DNA of 64,000 nt from Pseudomonas sp. FeN3W (GTDB taxonomy: Bacteria > Pseudomonadota > Gammaproteobacteria > Pseudomonadales > Pseudomonadaceae), in contig CP136010.1 of NCBI GenBank assembly GCA_030263805.2, positions 945,001 to 1,009,000 on the forward strand. The letters run 5' to 3'. Under the pieces are notes generated by a model. The model ran no database searches. It was not told the origin of the DNA and worked only from the letters and a program-made list of their open reading frames with translations. This document shows positions 16,002 through 24,436 of this stretch, one piece after another. Both the position numbers and the translations under genes were made by a program. How positions within the stretch are numbered: position 1 is the stretch's first letter; each line of letters starts with the position of its first letter.

Positions 16002-16832
16002 TTACTGGCGCACCAGACGGCGATTGTCCACGACCATCGCCTCGGTACTGCGGTACGGATTGATGTCCAGCCCGCCGCGGCGCACATAACGCGCATAGAC
16101 CGTCAGCTTCTCCGGCTGCAGCAAGCGCTGCAGATCGAGAAAGATGCGCTCCACGCACTGCTCGTGAAAGTCGGCATGCTGGCGGAAGCTCACCAGATAG
16201 GCCAACAGGCTCTCCGCCTGCAGCGCCGCGCCGCGATACTCGACGACCACGCTGCCCCAGTCCGGCTGACCCGTCACTGGGCAGTTGGACTTGAGCAGAT
16301 GACTGTGCAGCGACTCCTCGACCAAACGCCGCGCATCGCAGGTCAACAGCTCCGGCTGGGGATGGTCGTAATGTTCGATGGTCACGTCCAGATCATCGAT
16401 GCAGCGACCCGGCAGCGTTGCAACGCCCTCGCTCGCCACCTCATCCAGCGTGCGCAGGCGCACTTTCACGGCTTTGCCGGCTGCCGCGGAAAGATCGGCG
16501 ATCATCACCTCGACCAATGCCTCACGCGACTCGAACACCGACTGGTTCAGCGAGTTCAGATAGAGCTTGAACGACTTGGATTCGATGATGTTCGGCGAAT
16601 CGGCCGGAATCTCGAATTCACCGATCGCCACCACCGGCTTGCCGGAAGGCAGCAGCCAGGACAGTTCGTAGCAATTCCACAGGTCTACGCCCTGATAGGG
16701 CAGCGTCTCGGCGGTGAGGCCCAGTTCGGCCCACTTCGGCGCACGCGGAATCGGAAACAGCAGATGCGGGCTGTAGGTGGCGACGTAGTCACTGGACTTG
16801 CCCAGCGGAGAATGTTCGGCGGGATGCTGCAT
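16002..16832 (-). CDS. queF: NADPH-dependent 7-cyano-7-deazaguanine reductase
   Basis: Queuosine biosynthesis enzyme of the long, two-domain (YqeF/E. coli) type, 276 residues, reducing preQ0 to preQ1. The QueF motif ESKSFKLYLNS binds NADPH and the nucleophilic cysteine lies in LLKSNCPVTGQPDWGS near residue 186. The second T-fold half ends with YVRRGGLDINPYRS. I start at the ATG at 16832 (MQHPAEHSPLGKSSDY), which gives the standard length; upstream codons overlap a terminator. Confidence 0.96.
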   Translation of the reverse strand: MQHPAEHSPLGKSSDYVATYSPHLLFPIPRAPKWAELGLTAETLPYQGVDLWNCYELSWLLPSGKPVVAIGEFEIPADSPNIIESKSFKLYLNSLNQSVFESREALVEVMIADLSAAAGKAVKVRLRTLDEVASEGVATLPGRCIDDLDVTIEHYDHPQPELLTCDARRLVEESLHSHLLKSNCPVTGQPDWGSVVVEYRGAALQAESLLAYLVSFRQHADFHEQCVERIFLDLQRLLQPEKLTVYARYVRRGGLDINPYRSTEAMVVDNRRLVRQ

Positions 16833-16850
16833 GGGGAATGGACCTGAACG

Positions 16851-16883
16851 AAAAACGCCGCGAAGTTTAGCGCTTCGCGGCGT
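16851..16883 (-). terminator. Intrinsic terminator after the ABC-2 operon
   Basis: An 11-bp perfect stem (ACGCCGCGAAG / CTTCGCGGCGT, 16855-16865 with 16873-16883) is followed on the minus strand by five T residues. It ends the ABC transporter operon just upstream of queF. A TCTTTT on the other side makes weak reverse function possible. Confidence 0.8.
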
Positions 16884-16926
16884 TCTTTTCAGCGGCATCG
16901 GCGCAACCGCCGCAGGGAGCGCAAGC

Positions 16927-17706
16927 CTACTGGCGCATCCCGCGTCCACTCTTGAGCAGCCCGACAGAGACCAGATAGAGCGCCGCCACCGCCACCAGCA
17001 TGAAGCTGATCGCCACACCGATGCGAATATCGGATACGCCGAGGATGCCGTAGCGGAAGGCGTTGACCATGTGCAGCACCGGGTTGGCCAGCGACAGCGT
17101 CTGCCAGAACGGCGACAGCAGGTGGATCGAGTAGAACACCCCGCCCAGGTAGGTCAGCGGCGTCAGCACGAAGGTCGGGATGATCGAGATATCGTCGAAA
17201 TTGCGCGCGAACACCGCATTGATGAAGCCGCCAAGGGCGAAGATGCTCGCCGTCAGGGTGATGACCAGCACAGTCACACCCAGGTGGTGCACCTGCAGAT
17301 CGGTGAAGAACATCGACAGCAGCGTGACGATCACCGCCACCGCCAGCCCGCGGGTGATGCCACCGAGGGCAAAACCGATGACGATCACATGCGGCGATAC
17401 CGGCGAGACCAGCAGCTCTTCGATAGAGCGCTGGAACTTGGTGCTGAAGAAGCTCGACACGACGTTGCTGTAGGAGTTGGTGATCACCGACATCATGATC
17501 AGCCCCGGCACGATGTAGTCCATGTAGCTGAAGCCATCCATGTCGCCGATCCGCGCGCCGATCAGGCTGCCGAAGATGACGAAGTACAGCACCATGGTAA
17601 TCGCCGGCGGCAGCAACGTCTGTGGCCATATGCGCGTGTAGCGACGGATCTCGCGCTGCACGATGGTCTGCAGCGCGACCAGGTTGGGACGCAGCTCGCC
17701 GCTCAT
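16927..17706 (-). CDS. ABC-2 type transporter permease (YadH-like)
   Basis: Membrane subunit of an exporter, 259 residues with six hydrophobic segments and the ABC-2 signature toward the C-terminus (PLTYLGGVFYSIHLLSPFWQ). It closely resembles the YadH permease family. Its ATG overlaps the ATPase stop as ATGA, so the two subunits are translationally coupled. The exported substrate is unknown. Confidence 0.9.
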   Translation of the reverse strand: MSGELRPNLVALQTIVQREIRRYTRIWPQTLLPPAITMVLYFVIFGSLIGARIGDMDGFSYMDYIVPGLIMMSVITNSYSNVVSSFFSTKFQRSIEELLVSPVSPHVIVIGFALGGITRGLAVAVIVTLLSMFFTDLQVHHLGVTVLVITLTASIFALGGFINAVFARNFDDISIIPTFVLTPLTYLGGVFYSIHLLSPFWQTLSLANPVLHMVNAFRYGILGVSDIRIGVAISFMLVAVAALYLVSVGLLKSGRGMRQ

Positions 17707-18632
17707 GACTTCACCTTCAGGTTATTCTCCACCAGCGACACGAACAGCTCCTCCAGTCGGTTGGTCTTGTTGCGTAGGCTCAGCACCTCGATGTCCTGGG
17801 CGGCCAGCAGACGAAACAGTTCAGTCACGCCCTGGCTCTTCTCCACCTGCACCTCGAGGGTGTGATGATCGATCAACTGCGCCGGATAGCTGCCCAGCTC
17901 CGGTGCGACCAGTTGCGACTCCTTGAGGTCGAGCAGAAAGGTTTCCACGTGCAGCTGCGTGAGCAGTTCGCGCATGCTGGTGTTCTTGACGATCTGGCCG
18001 TGATCGATGATGCCGATGTTGCGGCACAGCTGTTCGGCCTCCTCCAGATAGTGCGTGGTGAGGATGATGGTGATCCCCTCGCGGTTGAGCTCGGTGAGGA
18101 ACGACCACATCGACCGTCGCAGCTCGATATCCACGCCGGCGGTGGGCTCGTCGAGAATCAACAGGCGCGGCTGATGGATCAGCGCGCGGGCGATCATCAG
18201 GCGGCGCTTCATGCCGCCGGAGAGCATGCGCGAGGACACGTCGCGCTTGTCCCACAGGCCCAGCTGGTTGAGATAGCGCTCGGCGCGCTCCTTGGCGACC
18301 TTCGCCGGGATGCCGTAGTAACCGGCCTGGGTCACCAGGATGTCGAAGGCCTTCTCGAACTGGTTGAAATTGAATTCCTGCGGCACCACGCCCAGGCATC
18401 GCTTGAGGCCGGAGGGATCGCGGTCCAGGTCGTGGCCGAACACGTTGACCGTGCCGCCACTTTTGTTCACCAGGGTGGAGAGGATGCCGATGGTGGTGGA
18501 TTTGCCGGCGCCGTTGGGGCCGAGCAGAGCGAAGAAATCGCCTTCGGCGACGTCCAGGTCGATGCCCTTGAGGGCCTGGAAGCCATTGCCGTAGGTCTTG
18601 GTCAACTGCCGAATGGACAGAGCAGTACTCAT
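17703..18632 (-). CDS. ABC transporter ATP-binding protein (YadG-like)
   Basis: Nucleotide-binding subunit of the same exporter, about 309 residues. Walker A is GPNGAGKST near 40-48, the ABC signature is LSGGMKRRL, Walker B is LLILDEPTAGVD, and the switch histidine is in TTHYLEEAE. The C-terminal ~80 residues form the extension seen in YadG/CcmA-type ATPases. The ATG at 18632 is taken; a GTG 12 bases upstream is equally weak in ribosome-site terms. Confidence 0.92.
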   Translation of the reverse strand: MSTALSIRQLTKTYGNGFQALKGIDLDVAEGDFFALLGPNGAGKSTTIGILSTLVNKSGGTVNVFGHDLDRDPSGLKRCLGVVPQEFNFNQFEKAFDILVTQAGYYGIPAKVAKERAERYLNQLGLWDKRDVSSRMLSGGMKRRLMIARALIHQPRLLILDEPTAGVDIELRRSMWSFLTELNREGITIILTTHYLEEAEQLCRNIGIIDHGQIVKNTSMRELLTQLHVETFLLDLKESQLVAPELGSYPAQLIDHHTLEVQVEKSQGVTELFRLLAAQDIEVLSLRNKTNRLEELFVSLVENNLKVKS

Positions 18633-18720
18633 AAGAAGGTGCACACAACGCAGGAGGAATGAAGCTAGATAAGGGCGCGAGCAGCCAATTGCAACCGCGC
18701 ATTTCCTGGTGCGAGTGTCA

Positions 18721-19710
18721 CTACTCCGCTTCGGGCTGCTCCAGCGGCACGACGATCAGCGCCGCACGCTGGCCTTCGGCGACATCCGCCATGGGAAACA
18801 GGATGCGTGCATCGGGCTCATCGACCACCCAGCGCATGCCGTCATCCTCCGCCACCACGCTGCCGAGCGACAATGGCGCGAAGTTCTCGATGTCGCTGGG
18901 CAGACACAGCCGAAACCGCGGGCCGCGCTTGACGATCTCGCGAGAAATACTCAGCAGATGCGGCTGCGCACCCACCGGCAGCTCGCGCCCTTCGATCATC
19001 GCGATCAATCCGTGCTCGAGCTGCAGGACCGCAGCCGGCAGGGATTCGCCCTTGCCTTCGGCGAGCTCGACGGTAAACGCCTCGGCACCATGGAGCGTGG
19101 CGGTCATCGCGCTAAAAGTAGAGCTGGTCTGGCGCTGCAGCAGCACGCCTTCGACTGCCAGACCTTGCAAGCGTGCCAAGGCTCCAGGCACGACCTGCGC
19201 GCCCTCGCGCCAGGGACAGAGCGCAAACTGGGCAAGGCGTGACGGGCGCATCGCCGAGTGCAGGTCGTAATGCCGCCGCTGGCGCCCCGCCCCGCTGAAA
19301 AAGCCAGCGACCAGCGCTTCGAGCTCCGCCGCGCGAATGGCTTCGCCGCCCCAGACATCGGCATAAGCCCCGCAAAACAGACGATTCAAGTCCTGATCGA
19401 TGTAGCGCAGCATCCGCCGCATCGCCGGAGGGTTGGCGAACAGCAGCAACAGTCGCGCACGGGGCTGCACATCGCCCCGTGCGAGTGCACGGATCAGGCG
19501 ATCCAGGACATGTATGGGGATGAGTTCATTGCCGTGTATGCCGGCCGACAGGAGCAAATCGACACCCTGGTCCTGGCCGCTCGGCGGCGATACCAGCAAC
19601 GCGCCCTCGGCCAGCCAGTGCAGCTTCACCCCGCGCGGGGTGAGCTGGACTTTCTCGCAGGGCTCGCGCCCGGCGAGAGTCAGTTCCAGCAGCTTGCCGA
19701 TGGCGAGCAT
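18721..19710 (-). CDS. astE: Succinylglutamate desuccinylase
   Basis: Zinc carboxypeptidase-fold (M14/AspA) enzyme, 329 residues, last step of the arginine succinyltransferase (AST) pathway, splitting succinylglutamate to glutamate and succinate. Zinc ligands are His59 and Glu62 (GIHGNE) and His151 (YDLHSA); the catalytic Glu is Glu215 (FTVELAEG). It starts 12 bases after the small upstream gene, whose end overlaps the ribosome-site region. The other AST enzymes that normally sit between aruC and astE are absent here, so its substrate supply is uncertain. Confidence 0.93.
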   Translation of the reverse strand: MLAIGKLLELTLAGREPCEKVQLTPRGVKLHWLAEGALLVSPPSGQDQGVDLLLSAGIHGNELIPIHVLDRLIRALARGDVQPRARLLLLFANPPAMRRMLRYIDQDLNRLFCGAYADVWGGEAIRAAELEALVAGFFSGAGRQRRHYDLHSAMRPSRLAQFALCPWREGAQVVPGALARLQGLAVEGVLLQRQTSSTFSAMTATLHGAEAFTVELAEGKGESLPAAVLQLEHGLIAMIEGRELPVGAQPHLLSISREIVKRGPRFRLCLPSDIENFAPLSLGSVVAEDDGMRWVVDEPDARILFPMADVAEGQRAALIVVPLEQPEAE

Positions 19711-19722
19711 GCCGGTCGGCCT

Positions 19723-20004
19723 TCAGTGATTGCATTCAGGGCCGTGGACGTGCTCGTCGTCATCGGCCTCGACCGGCTCCATTTCCAGCTGCAGGCTGAC
19801 CAGATTGGTCGCCAGCGGACGCAGCACCAGATTGGCGTACTCGGTGTCGCCGTCCTCGACGTCCACGCCGATCATCAGCTGACCGTTGCCGACCTGCTGA
19901 ATCCAGACCTCGCGACCCTGCCAGATCACGGCGAAACGGGTGCAGGAAGTTTCCAATTGGGTTCCGTCGACATCTTCCAGAACCAGTTGCAGGCTATCGC
20001 TCAT
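19723..20004 (-). CDS. Small conserved protein of the aru/ast locus
   Basis: Acidic protein of 93 residues of unknown function. A beta-rich core (SLQLVLEDVDGTQLET, then VWIQQVGNGQLMIGVDV) ends in a tail with four His and one Cys (HVHGPECNH) that could bind a metal. No signal peptide. A similar small gene occurs between aruB and aruE in P. aeruginosa, which suggests this one kept its place when neighbours were lost. It lies between argD/aruC and astE with gaps of 57 and 12 bases. Confidence 0.75.
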   Translation of the reverse strand: MSDSLQLVLEDVDGTQLETSCTRFAVIWQGREVWIQQVGNGQLMIGVDVEDGDTEYANLVLRPLATNLVSLQLEMEPVEADDDEHVHGPECNH

Positions 20005-20061
20005 TGAATTGCTCTCGCTAGTAGAACACGCGACGCTCGCGGCGCCGCGCATGGGGAATGG

Positions 20062-21282
20062 TCAGGCCTGGGTCAGCGTCGCGACAGCGCGCTCGAGACG
20101 GTTCAGCCCTTCGTCGATATCAGCTTCGTCGATGACCAGGCTCGGCGCCAGACGCACCACGTCGGGGCCGGCCTGCAGCACCATGAGTGCTTCCTTCTCC
20201 GCTGCGGCACAGAAGACACCGGCCTTGCCCTTCCAGGCATCGCTCAGCACACAGCCGATCAACAGGCCGCGGCCACGTACCCGGCTGAACACGCCATAGC
20301 GCTCGCCGATCTGCATCAGGCGCGCCTTGAAGCGCTCGTGGCGCGCCTTGACGCCCTCGAGCACTTCCGGCGTATTGACGATATCCAGCACCGTCTCGGC
20401 AACCGCGCAGGCCAGCGGGTTACCGCCATACGTCGTGCCATGGGTGCCGACGCTCAGGTGCGCAGCGATTTCGTTGGTGGTCAGCATCACCCCAATCGGG
20501 AAGCCGCCGCCCAGACTCTTGGCGTTGGTCAGGATGTCCGGCATGACGCCGTAGTGCATGTAGGCGAACAGCTCGCCGGTACGACCGAGGCCTGTTTGCA
20601 CCTCATCGAAGATCAGCAATGCGTTGTGCTCGTCGCACAGCTGGCGCGCGCCTTTCAGATAGGCCTGGTCGCCCGGCAGGATGCCGCTCTCGCCCTGGAT
20701 CGGTTCCAATACCACCGCGCAGGTCTTGTCGGAAATCGCCGCTTTCAAGGCGTCGAGATCGTTGTACGGCACATGAGTGATGCCCTCGATCTTCGGCCCG
20801 AAGCCATCGGAATACTTCGACTGCCCGCCCACCGTGACGGTGAACAGGGTGCGGCCGTGGAAGCTGTTAAGCGCCGAGATGATCTCGAATTTCTGCGGGC
20901 CGTAGACGTCGTGGGCGTAACGACGGGCCAGCTTGAACGCCGCCTCGTTGGCTTCCGCGCCGGAATTGCAGAAGAACGCGCGGTCGGCGAAGGTTGCCGC
21001 CGTCAGCTTCTTCGCCAGGCGCAGCGCCGGCTCGTTGGTATAGATGTTGGAGATGTGCCAGAGCTTGCCGGCCTGCTCGGTCAGCGCCGCCACCAGCGCC
21101 GGATGCGCATGGCCCAGCGCATTCACTGCGATGCCGCCGGCGAAGTCCACCAGTTCTCGCCCGCTCTGATCCCAGACTCGCGAACCCAGGCCGCGCACCG
21201 GTACGAAGGCGGCGGGGGCGAAAGTGGGAACAATGACCTGGTCGAAATCGGCGCGTTCTACCGGGGTGTGCGGGGCGGACAT
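20062..21282 (-). CDS. argD: Acetylornithine/succinylornithine aminotransferase
   Basis: PLP-dependent class III aminotransferase, 406 residues. It can act in arginine synthesis (N-acetylornithine) and in the AST arginine-degradation pathway (succinylornithine), where the same gene is called aruC/astC. PLP contacts are Asp226 (FDEVQTG) and the Schiff-base Lys255 (NAKSLGGG), with NSGAEANE near 106-113. The ATG at 21282 has AGGAG upstream. It heads the run argD-small gene-astE. Confidence 0.94.
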   Translation of the reverse strand: MSAPHTPVERADFDQVIVPTFAPAAFVPVRGLGSRVWDQSGRELVDFAGGIAVNALGHAHPALVAALTEQAGKLWHISNIYTNEPALRLAKKLTAATFADRAFFCNSGAEANEAAFKLARRYAHDVYGPQKFEIISALNSFHGRTLFTVTVGGQSKYSDGFGPKIEGITHVPYNDLDALKAAISDKTCAVVLEPIQGESGILPGDQAYLKGARQLCDEHNALLIFDEVQTGLGRTGELFAYMHYGVMPDILTNAKSLGGGFPIGVMLTTNEIAAHLSVGTHGTTYGGNPLACAVAETVLDIVNTPEVLEGVKARHERFKARLMQIGERYGVFSRVRGRGLLIGCVLSDAWKGKAGVFCAAAEKEALMVLQAGPDVVRLAPSLVIDEADIDEGLNRLERAVATLTQA

Positions 21283-21317
21283 CGGGGCTCTCCTGCGAGG
21301 CGACACGGAATGAGAAA

Positions 21318-21345
21318 TGAAAACGCCCCGCCATCGGCGGGGCGT
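21318..21345 (-). terminator. Intrinsic terminator after the crotonase gene
   Basis: A perfect 10-bp GC-rich stem (ACGCCCCGCC / GGCGGGGCGT) with loop ATC is followed on the minus strand by TTTTCATTT. It lies between the crotonase stop and the argD start and separates the two units. Confidence 0.8.
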
Positions 21346-21420
21346 CACTCGCGCAGTGTAAACGCAGGGCCGGCCCTCGTGCGCACTGGAGAAGAAATTC
21401 TCTTGCGCCCGAGCGCTCGA

Positions 21421-22110
21421 TCAGCCGAAGTGCTGCTGGTCCAGCGCGATCGCCTGATCCAGGGTTTCCAGCAAGGCCTTGCGCACCTTGAGCTTGGTGT
21501 TCTTGTGCGCCACCATGTTGATCTTCTTCAGCTGCTCGGCCGCGGCTTTGGCGACTGCCAGCAGCTCGCCGGTCGGCACCACCTTGTCGAGAAAACCGGC
21601 ATCCACCGCGCCAACCGGATCGAACATCTCGCCGTTGATCACCGAGCGATGGAAAGCTGACTTGCGCAAGCGGTCGCGCGCCAACTCGATGCCGGCGTGG
21701 TGCATGGTCATGCCGATCTGCACCTCATTGAGGCCGATATGGAATGGACCTTCCACGCCAATGCGGTAATCGGCCGACAGTAGCAGGAAGGCGCCCTTGG
21801 CGATCGCATGACCGGAGCAGGCCACGATGATCGGAAATGGGTGCGCCAGCATGCGGCGGGAAAAGGTCGAACCGGTGGCGACCAACGTCATGGCATTCTG
21901 CGGGCTCGAGGTCATGACTTTCAGGTCGTAACCACCAGAGAGAATACCCGGCTGCCCCGTGATGATCACGATGGCACGGTCCTGCTCGGCGCGATCCAGT
22001 GCGGCGTTGAGCGCCTCGAACACGGCAGGCGAAAGGGCGTTGACCTTGCCATTGCACAGCGTCAGCGTGGCGACGCCGTCTTCGAATTGGTAGGAGACCA
22101 GCTCACTCAT
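21421..22110 (-). CDS. Enoyl-CoA hydratase/isomerase family protein
   Basis: Crotonase-fold protein, 229 residues, acting on an unidentified acyl-CoA. The oxyanion-hole segments are recognisable (ILSGGYDLKVM and ACSGHAIAKGAFLLL). The usual hydratase acidic pair is not clearly present, so it may be an isomerase or another crotonase activity. Shorter than typical 255-260 residue hydratases. AAGGAA precedes the ATG. It is monocistronic between a terminator and the HD-GYP gene. Confidence 0.85.
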   Translation of the reverse strand: MSELVSYQFEDGVATLTLCNGKVNALSPAVFEALNAALDRAEQDRAIVIITGQPGILSGGYDLKVMTSSPQNAMTLVATGSTFSRRMLAHPFPIIVACSGHAIAKGAFLLLSADYRIGVEGPFHIGLNEVQIGMTMHHAGIELARDRLRKSAFHRSVINGEMFDPVGAVDAGFLDKVVPTGELLAVAKAAAEQLKKINMVAHKNTKLKVRKALLETLDQAIALDQQHFG

Positions 22111-22241
22111 GACGAGATTCCTTGTTTTTGAAGTGGGCAGACGTTACCCAGCGCTCAGGCTCAGGTAAAGCGCGATGACCGACCGACCGGTCACGCCAGA
22201 GGCATCAAAGCCAAACGGAAACGCGTCTGTGCAGAAAGGGA

Positions 22242-23528
22242 TCAGCTCGATTCGAAGTCGGCCAGCGTCTCCGGGTGCAGGATGGCCTGCAGCTCGGGGT
22301 CGGCGAGATGCAGCCCGAAAGAGCCATCCGGCAGACCGGCGGATATCCGGTAAGGCGCGCCCTCCTCGTCCACGGTGAGCTGCGCCAGATCCAGATAACG
22401 CGGCGTGCAGCGCTGCTTGGCGGCATCGCGCAGCACCACGACGCGGGGGCGGAGCTGGTATTGCCGATGTTTTTCCACTACCACGGCGACCTCGCCGGTA
22501 TGCAGCTCGACGAGCGTACCCACCGGGAAAGCGCCCAGCCAACGGATGAATTCGCGCACCAGGTCCTCGTCGAACTGCCTGCCGCTGGCACTGCGCAGAA
22601 TCTCGAACGCCGATTGCACCGGGCGCGCGCAATCGTAGGCCCTGTGGCTGGTAATGGCGTCGAAGGCATCGACAATGGTGATGATCCGCGTCATGTAGGA
22701 AATCTGCGCGGGGCCCGAGCCCAGCGGATATCCGGTGCCATCGAGCCGCTCGTGATGGCCATAAGCGGCATGCAGCGCGGCCTCCGGAATCCCGGGCTGC
22801 GCCCGCAGTGCTTCAAGGCCGAAGACCGGATGCAGCTTGATCACCTCGAACTCCTCGGCGGTGAGTTTCCCGGGTTTGTTGAGAATCTCCGGATCGATGC
22901 GCATCTTGCCGACGTCGTGCAGCAATCCCGCCATCCCCAACAGCTGCAGCTTGTCGTCCTGTAGGCCGAGATGATTGCCGAACCCCATCGCCATGATCGA
23001 CACCGACAGGCAGTGCAGGCTTGTGTAGAGATCCTTGTTCTTCAAGCGGATCAGCCAGAGCATGGCGCTTTCATTGCGCAAAATGCTGGCCAGGTTGCGC
23101 TTGACCGCACCGTGGCACGCACGGGTGTCGATCACCCGTCCATGCTGCACATCGGCCAGGACCTGATCGATCAGGCGGGAGCCATCCAGATAGGCTGCGC
23201 GGGCCTCTTCCACCTCGGTCGAAAGCGCCTGCTGCGGCCGCTGTATCGGCTTGCGAACACGCGGCCCGCCGACCGGAACCGGCGCCTCGTGCTGCAGGCG
23301 AACCCGGCGTGTGTCGTCGACATAGACATACTCGCAACAGTTGCGCAGCGCGCGTATCTCGCCAGGCGTCAGCAGCGGAAAACCTTGGAACGCAAAGTTC
23401 GTTTCATTCCACGGCCGATCCAGCTCACAGACGTACATACCCAATTCCAGACGAGCGACAGCAACCTGACGCCGGGTTGGCACCAGCAAGGTATCGATAT
23501 GCTTGCCTGACTTGCTTGTCAGTTTCAT
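22242..23528 (-). CDS. HD-GYP domain cyclic-di-GMP phosphodiesterase
   Basis: Protein of 428 residues. An N-terminal DUF3391-like region (about 20-130) precedes the HD-GYP domain (about 155-330), with metal ligands in LLHDVGK (His204-Asp205) and the signature HHERLDGTGYP (258-268). This predicts hydrolysis of c-di-GMP to GMP. The C-terminal ~90 residues have no recognised domain. No signal peptide or membrane segment. It may act with the PilZ and GacS elements of the same window, but only as part of the cell-wide network. Confidence 0.92.
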   Translation of the reverse strand: MKLTSKSGKHIDTLLVPTRRQVAVARLELGMYVCELDRPWNETNFAFQGFPLLTPGEIRALRNCCEYVYVDDTRRVRLQHEAPVPVGGPRVRKPIQRPQQALSTEVEEARAAYLDGSRLIDQVLADVQHGRVIDTRACHGAVKRNLASILRNESAMLWLIRLKNKDLYTSLHCLSVSIMAMGFGNHLGLQDDKLQLLGMAGLLHDVGKMRIDPEILNKPGKLTAEEFEVIKLHPVFGLEALRAQPGIPEAALHAAYGHHERLDGTGYPLGSGPAQISYMTRIITIVDAFDAITSHRAYDCARPVQSAFEILRSASGRQFDEDLVREFIRWLGAFPVGTLVELHTGEVAVVVEKHRQYQLRPRVVVLRDAAKQRCTPRYLDLAQLTVDEEGAPYRISAGLPDGSFGLHLADPELQAILHPETLADFESS

Positions 23529-23671
23529 CGAACAGGTGGGCTCCGCTCGGCTTTCTTATTCAAAATAACCCAAGCATCGGCCAAGGCTTCAATCAGCAGT
23601 CTAGCGGAACGTGCAGCCTGTCGCCTGAGTGAGACGAATTTGTTAAGCGCATGAATAAGCTAAAAAAGTTT

Positions 23672-23700
23672 TTGCCAAAGGCACTGGGTTCGATTACATT
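23672..23700 (+). promoter_or_regulatory. Promoter of tRNA-Ser
   Basis: TTGCCA (23672-23677) and TACATT (23695-23700) are separated by exactly 17 bp. A GCGCGCC discriminator follows directly, typical of growth-rate-controlled stable RNA promoters. It lies about 35 bp before the mature tRNA end. Confidence 0.7.
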
Positions 23701-23735
23701 AGCGCGCCTCGACGGACATGAACCTCCGTCGATCC

Positions 23736-23825
23736 GGTGAGGTGTCCGAGCGGTTGAAGGAGCACGCCTGGAAAGTGTGTATACGAGAAATCGTATCAAG
23801 GGTTCGAATCCCTTCCTCACCGCCA
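23736..23825 (+). tRNA. tRNA-Ser (anticodon GGA)
   Basis: Class II tRNA of 90 bases with encoded CCA. The acceptor stem GGTGAGG pairs with CCTCACC, the anticodon loop CTGGAAA gives GGA (codons UCC/UCU), a long variable arm follows (TATACGAGAAATCGTAT forms its stem), and the T-arm contains GGTTCGAATCC. Discriminator is G. Confidence 0.97.
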
Positions 23826-23843
23826 TATTCGATTCAAGCAAAA

Positions 23844-23873
23844 CCCCTGGCTTCCACGAAGCCAGGGGTTTTT
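23844..23873 (+). terminator. Intrinsic terminator of tRNA-Ser
   Basis: An 11-bp perfect stem (CCCCTGGCTTC / GAAGCCAGGGG) with loop CAC is followed by TTTTT, 18 bases after the tRNA 3' end. Confidence 0.92.
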
Positions 23874-23983
23874 GCGTTCTAGAGTCCCGATCCGAGCAAG
23901 GCCACCGTACGTCCGTCAGCGATTGCCGTGCTGGCTGGACTGTTGCAGATTGCTCGCAGTCCTTTCATGCCGCAATCACTTCC

Positions 23984-24424
23984 ATGGCCGATCCCTACGA
24001 CCTGCAACGCTTCGTCGACACTCAACAACTCCATCACCCGCGTGCACTGGCAGAGCTGCGCAGCGGGCGCAAACGGACGCACTGGATGTGGTTCATCTTT
24101 CCGCAGTTGCGGGGGCTTGGCCACAGCGCTATGGCACAGCGCTTCGCCATTTCGGGCCGAGCCGAAGCGCAAGCCTACATGCAGCACCCGCTACTGGGGA
24201 AACGGCTGCTGACCTGCACCGAGGCGCTGCTGGAGCATCGCAACGACAGCGCCCGACAGATCCTCGGAAGCCCGGACGACCTGAAGCTTCGCTCCTGCAT
24301 GACCCTCTTCGCCCAAGCAGCCACCAACCCCGTCCCGTTCGAGCAGGCGCTACAAGCCTTCTTCGACGGTCAGGCCGATCCGGCCACCCTGGGCCTCTTG
24401 AGCAACGGTGACACCACTCGCTGA
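23984..24424 (+). CDS. DUF1810 family protein
   Basis: Soluble protein of 146 residues of the DUF1810 (YjdF/calpastatin-like) family. The conserved start DPYDLQRFVDTQ and the core THWMWFIFPQLRGLG are visible. No signal peptide. Function is not established; some relatives are linked to ADP-ribose biology. Start is the ATG at 23984; upstream in-frame codons run into the tRNA terminator. Confidence 0.85.
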   Translation: MADPYDLQRFVDTQQLHHPRALAELRSGRKRTHWMWFIFPQLRGLGHSAMAQRFAISGRAEAQAYMQHPLLGKRLLTCTEALLEHRNDSARQILGSPDDLKLRSCMTLFAQAATNPVPFEQALQAFFDGQADPATLGLLSNGDTTR

Positions 24425-24436
24425 ACACCGGCCGGC

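Noticed and set aside
23593..23841. Minus-strand 82-residue frame over the tRNA
   Set aside because: It is antisense to tRNA-Ser, a common false prediction.
23736..23873. tRNA-Ser as an attachment site of an integrated element
   Set aside because: No integrase, no repeated tRNA 3' end nearby, and the tRNA's own terminator follows immediately.
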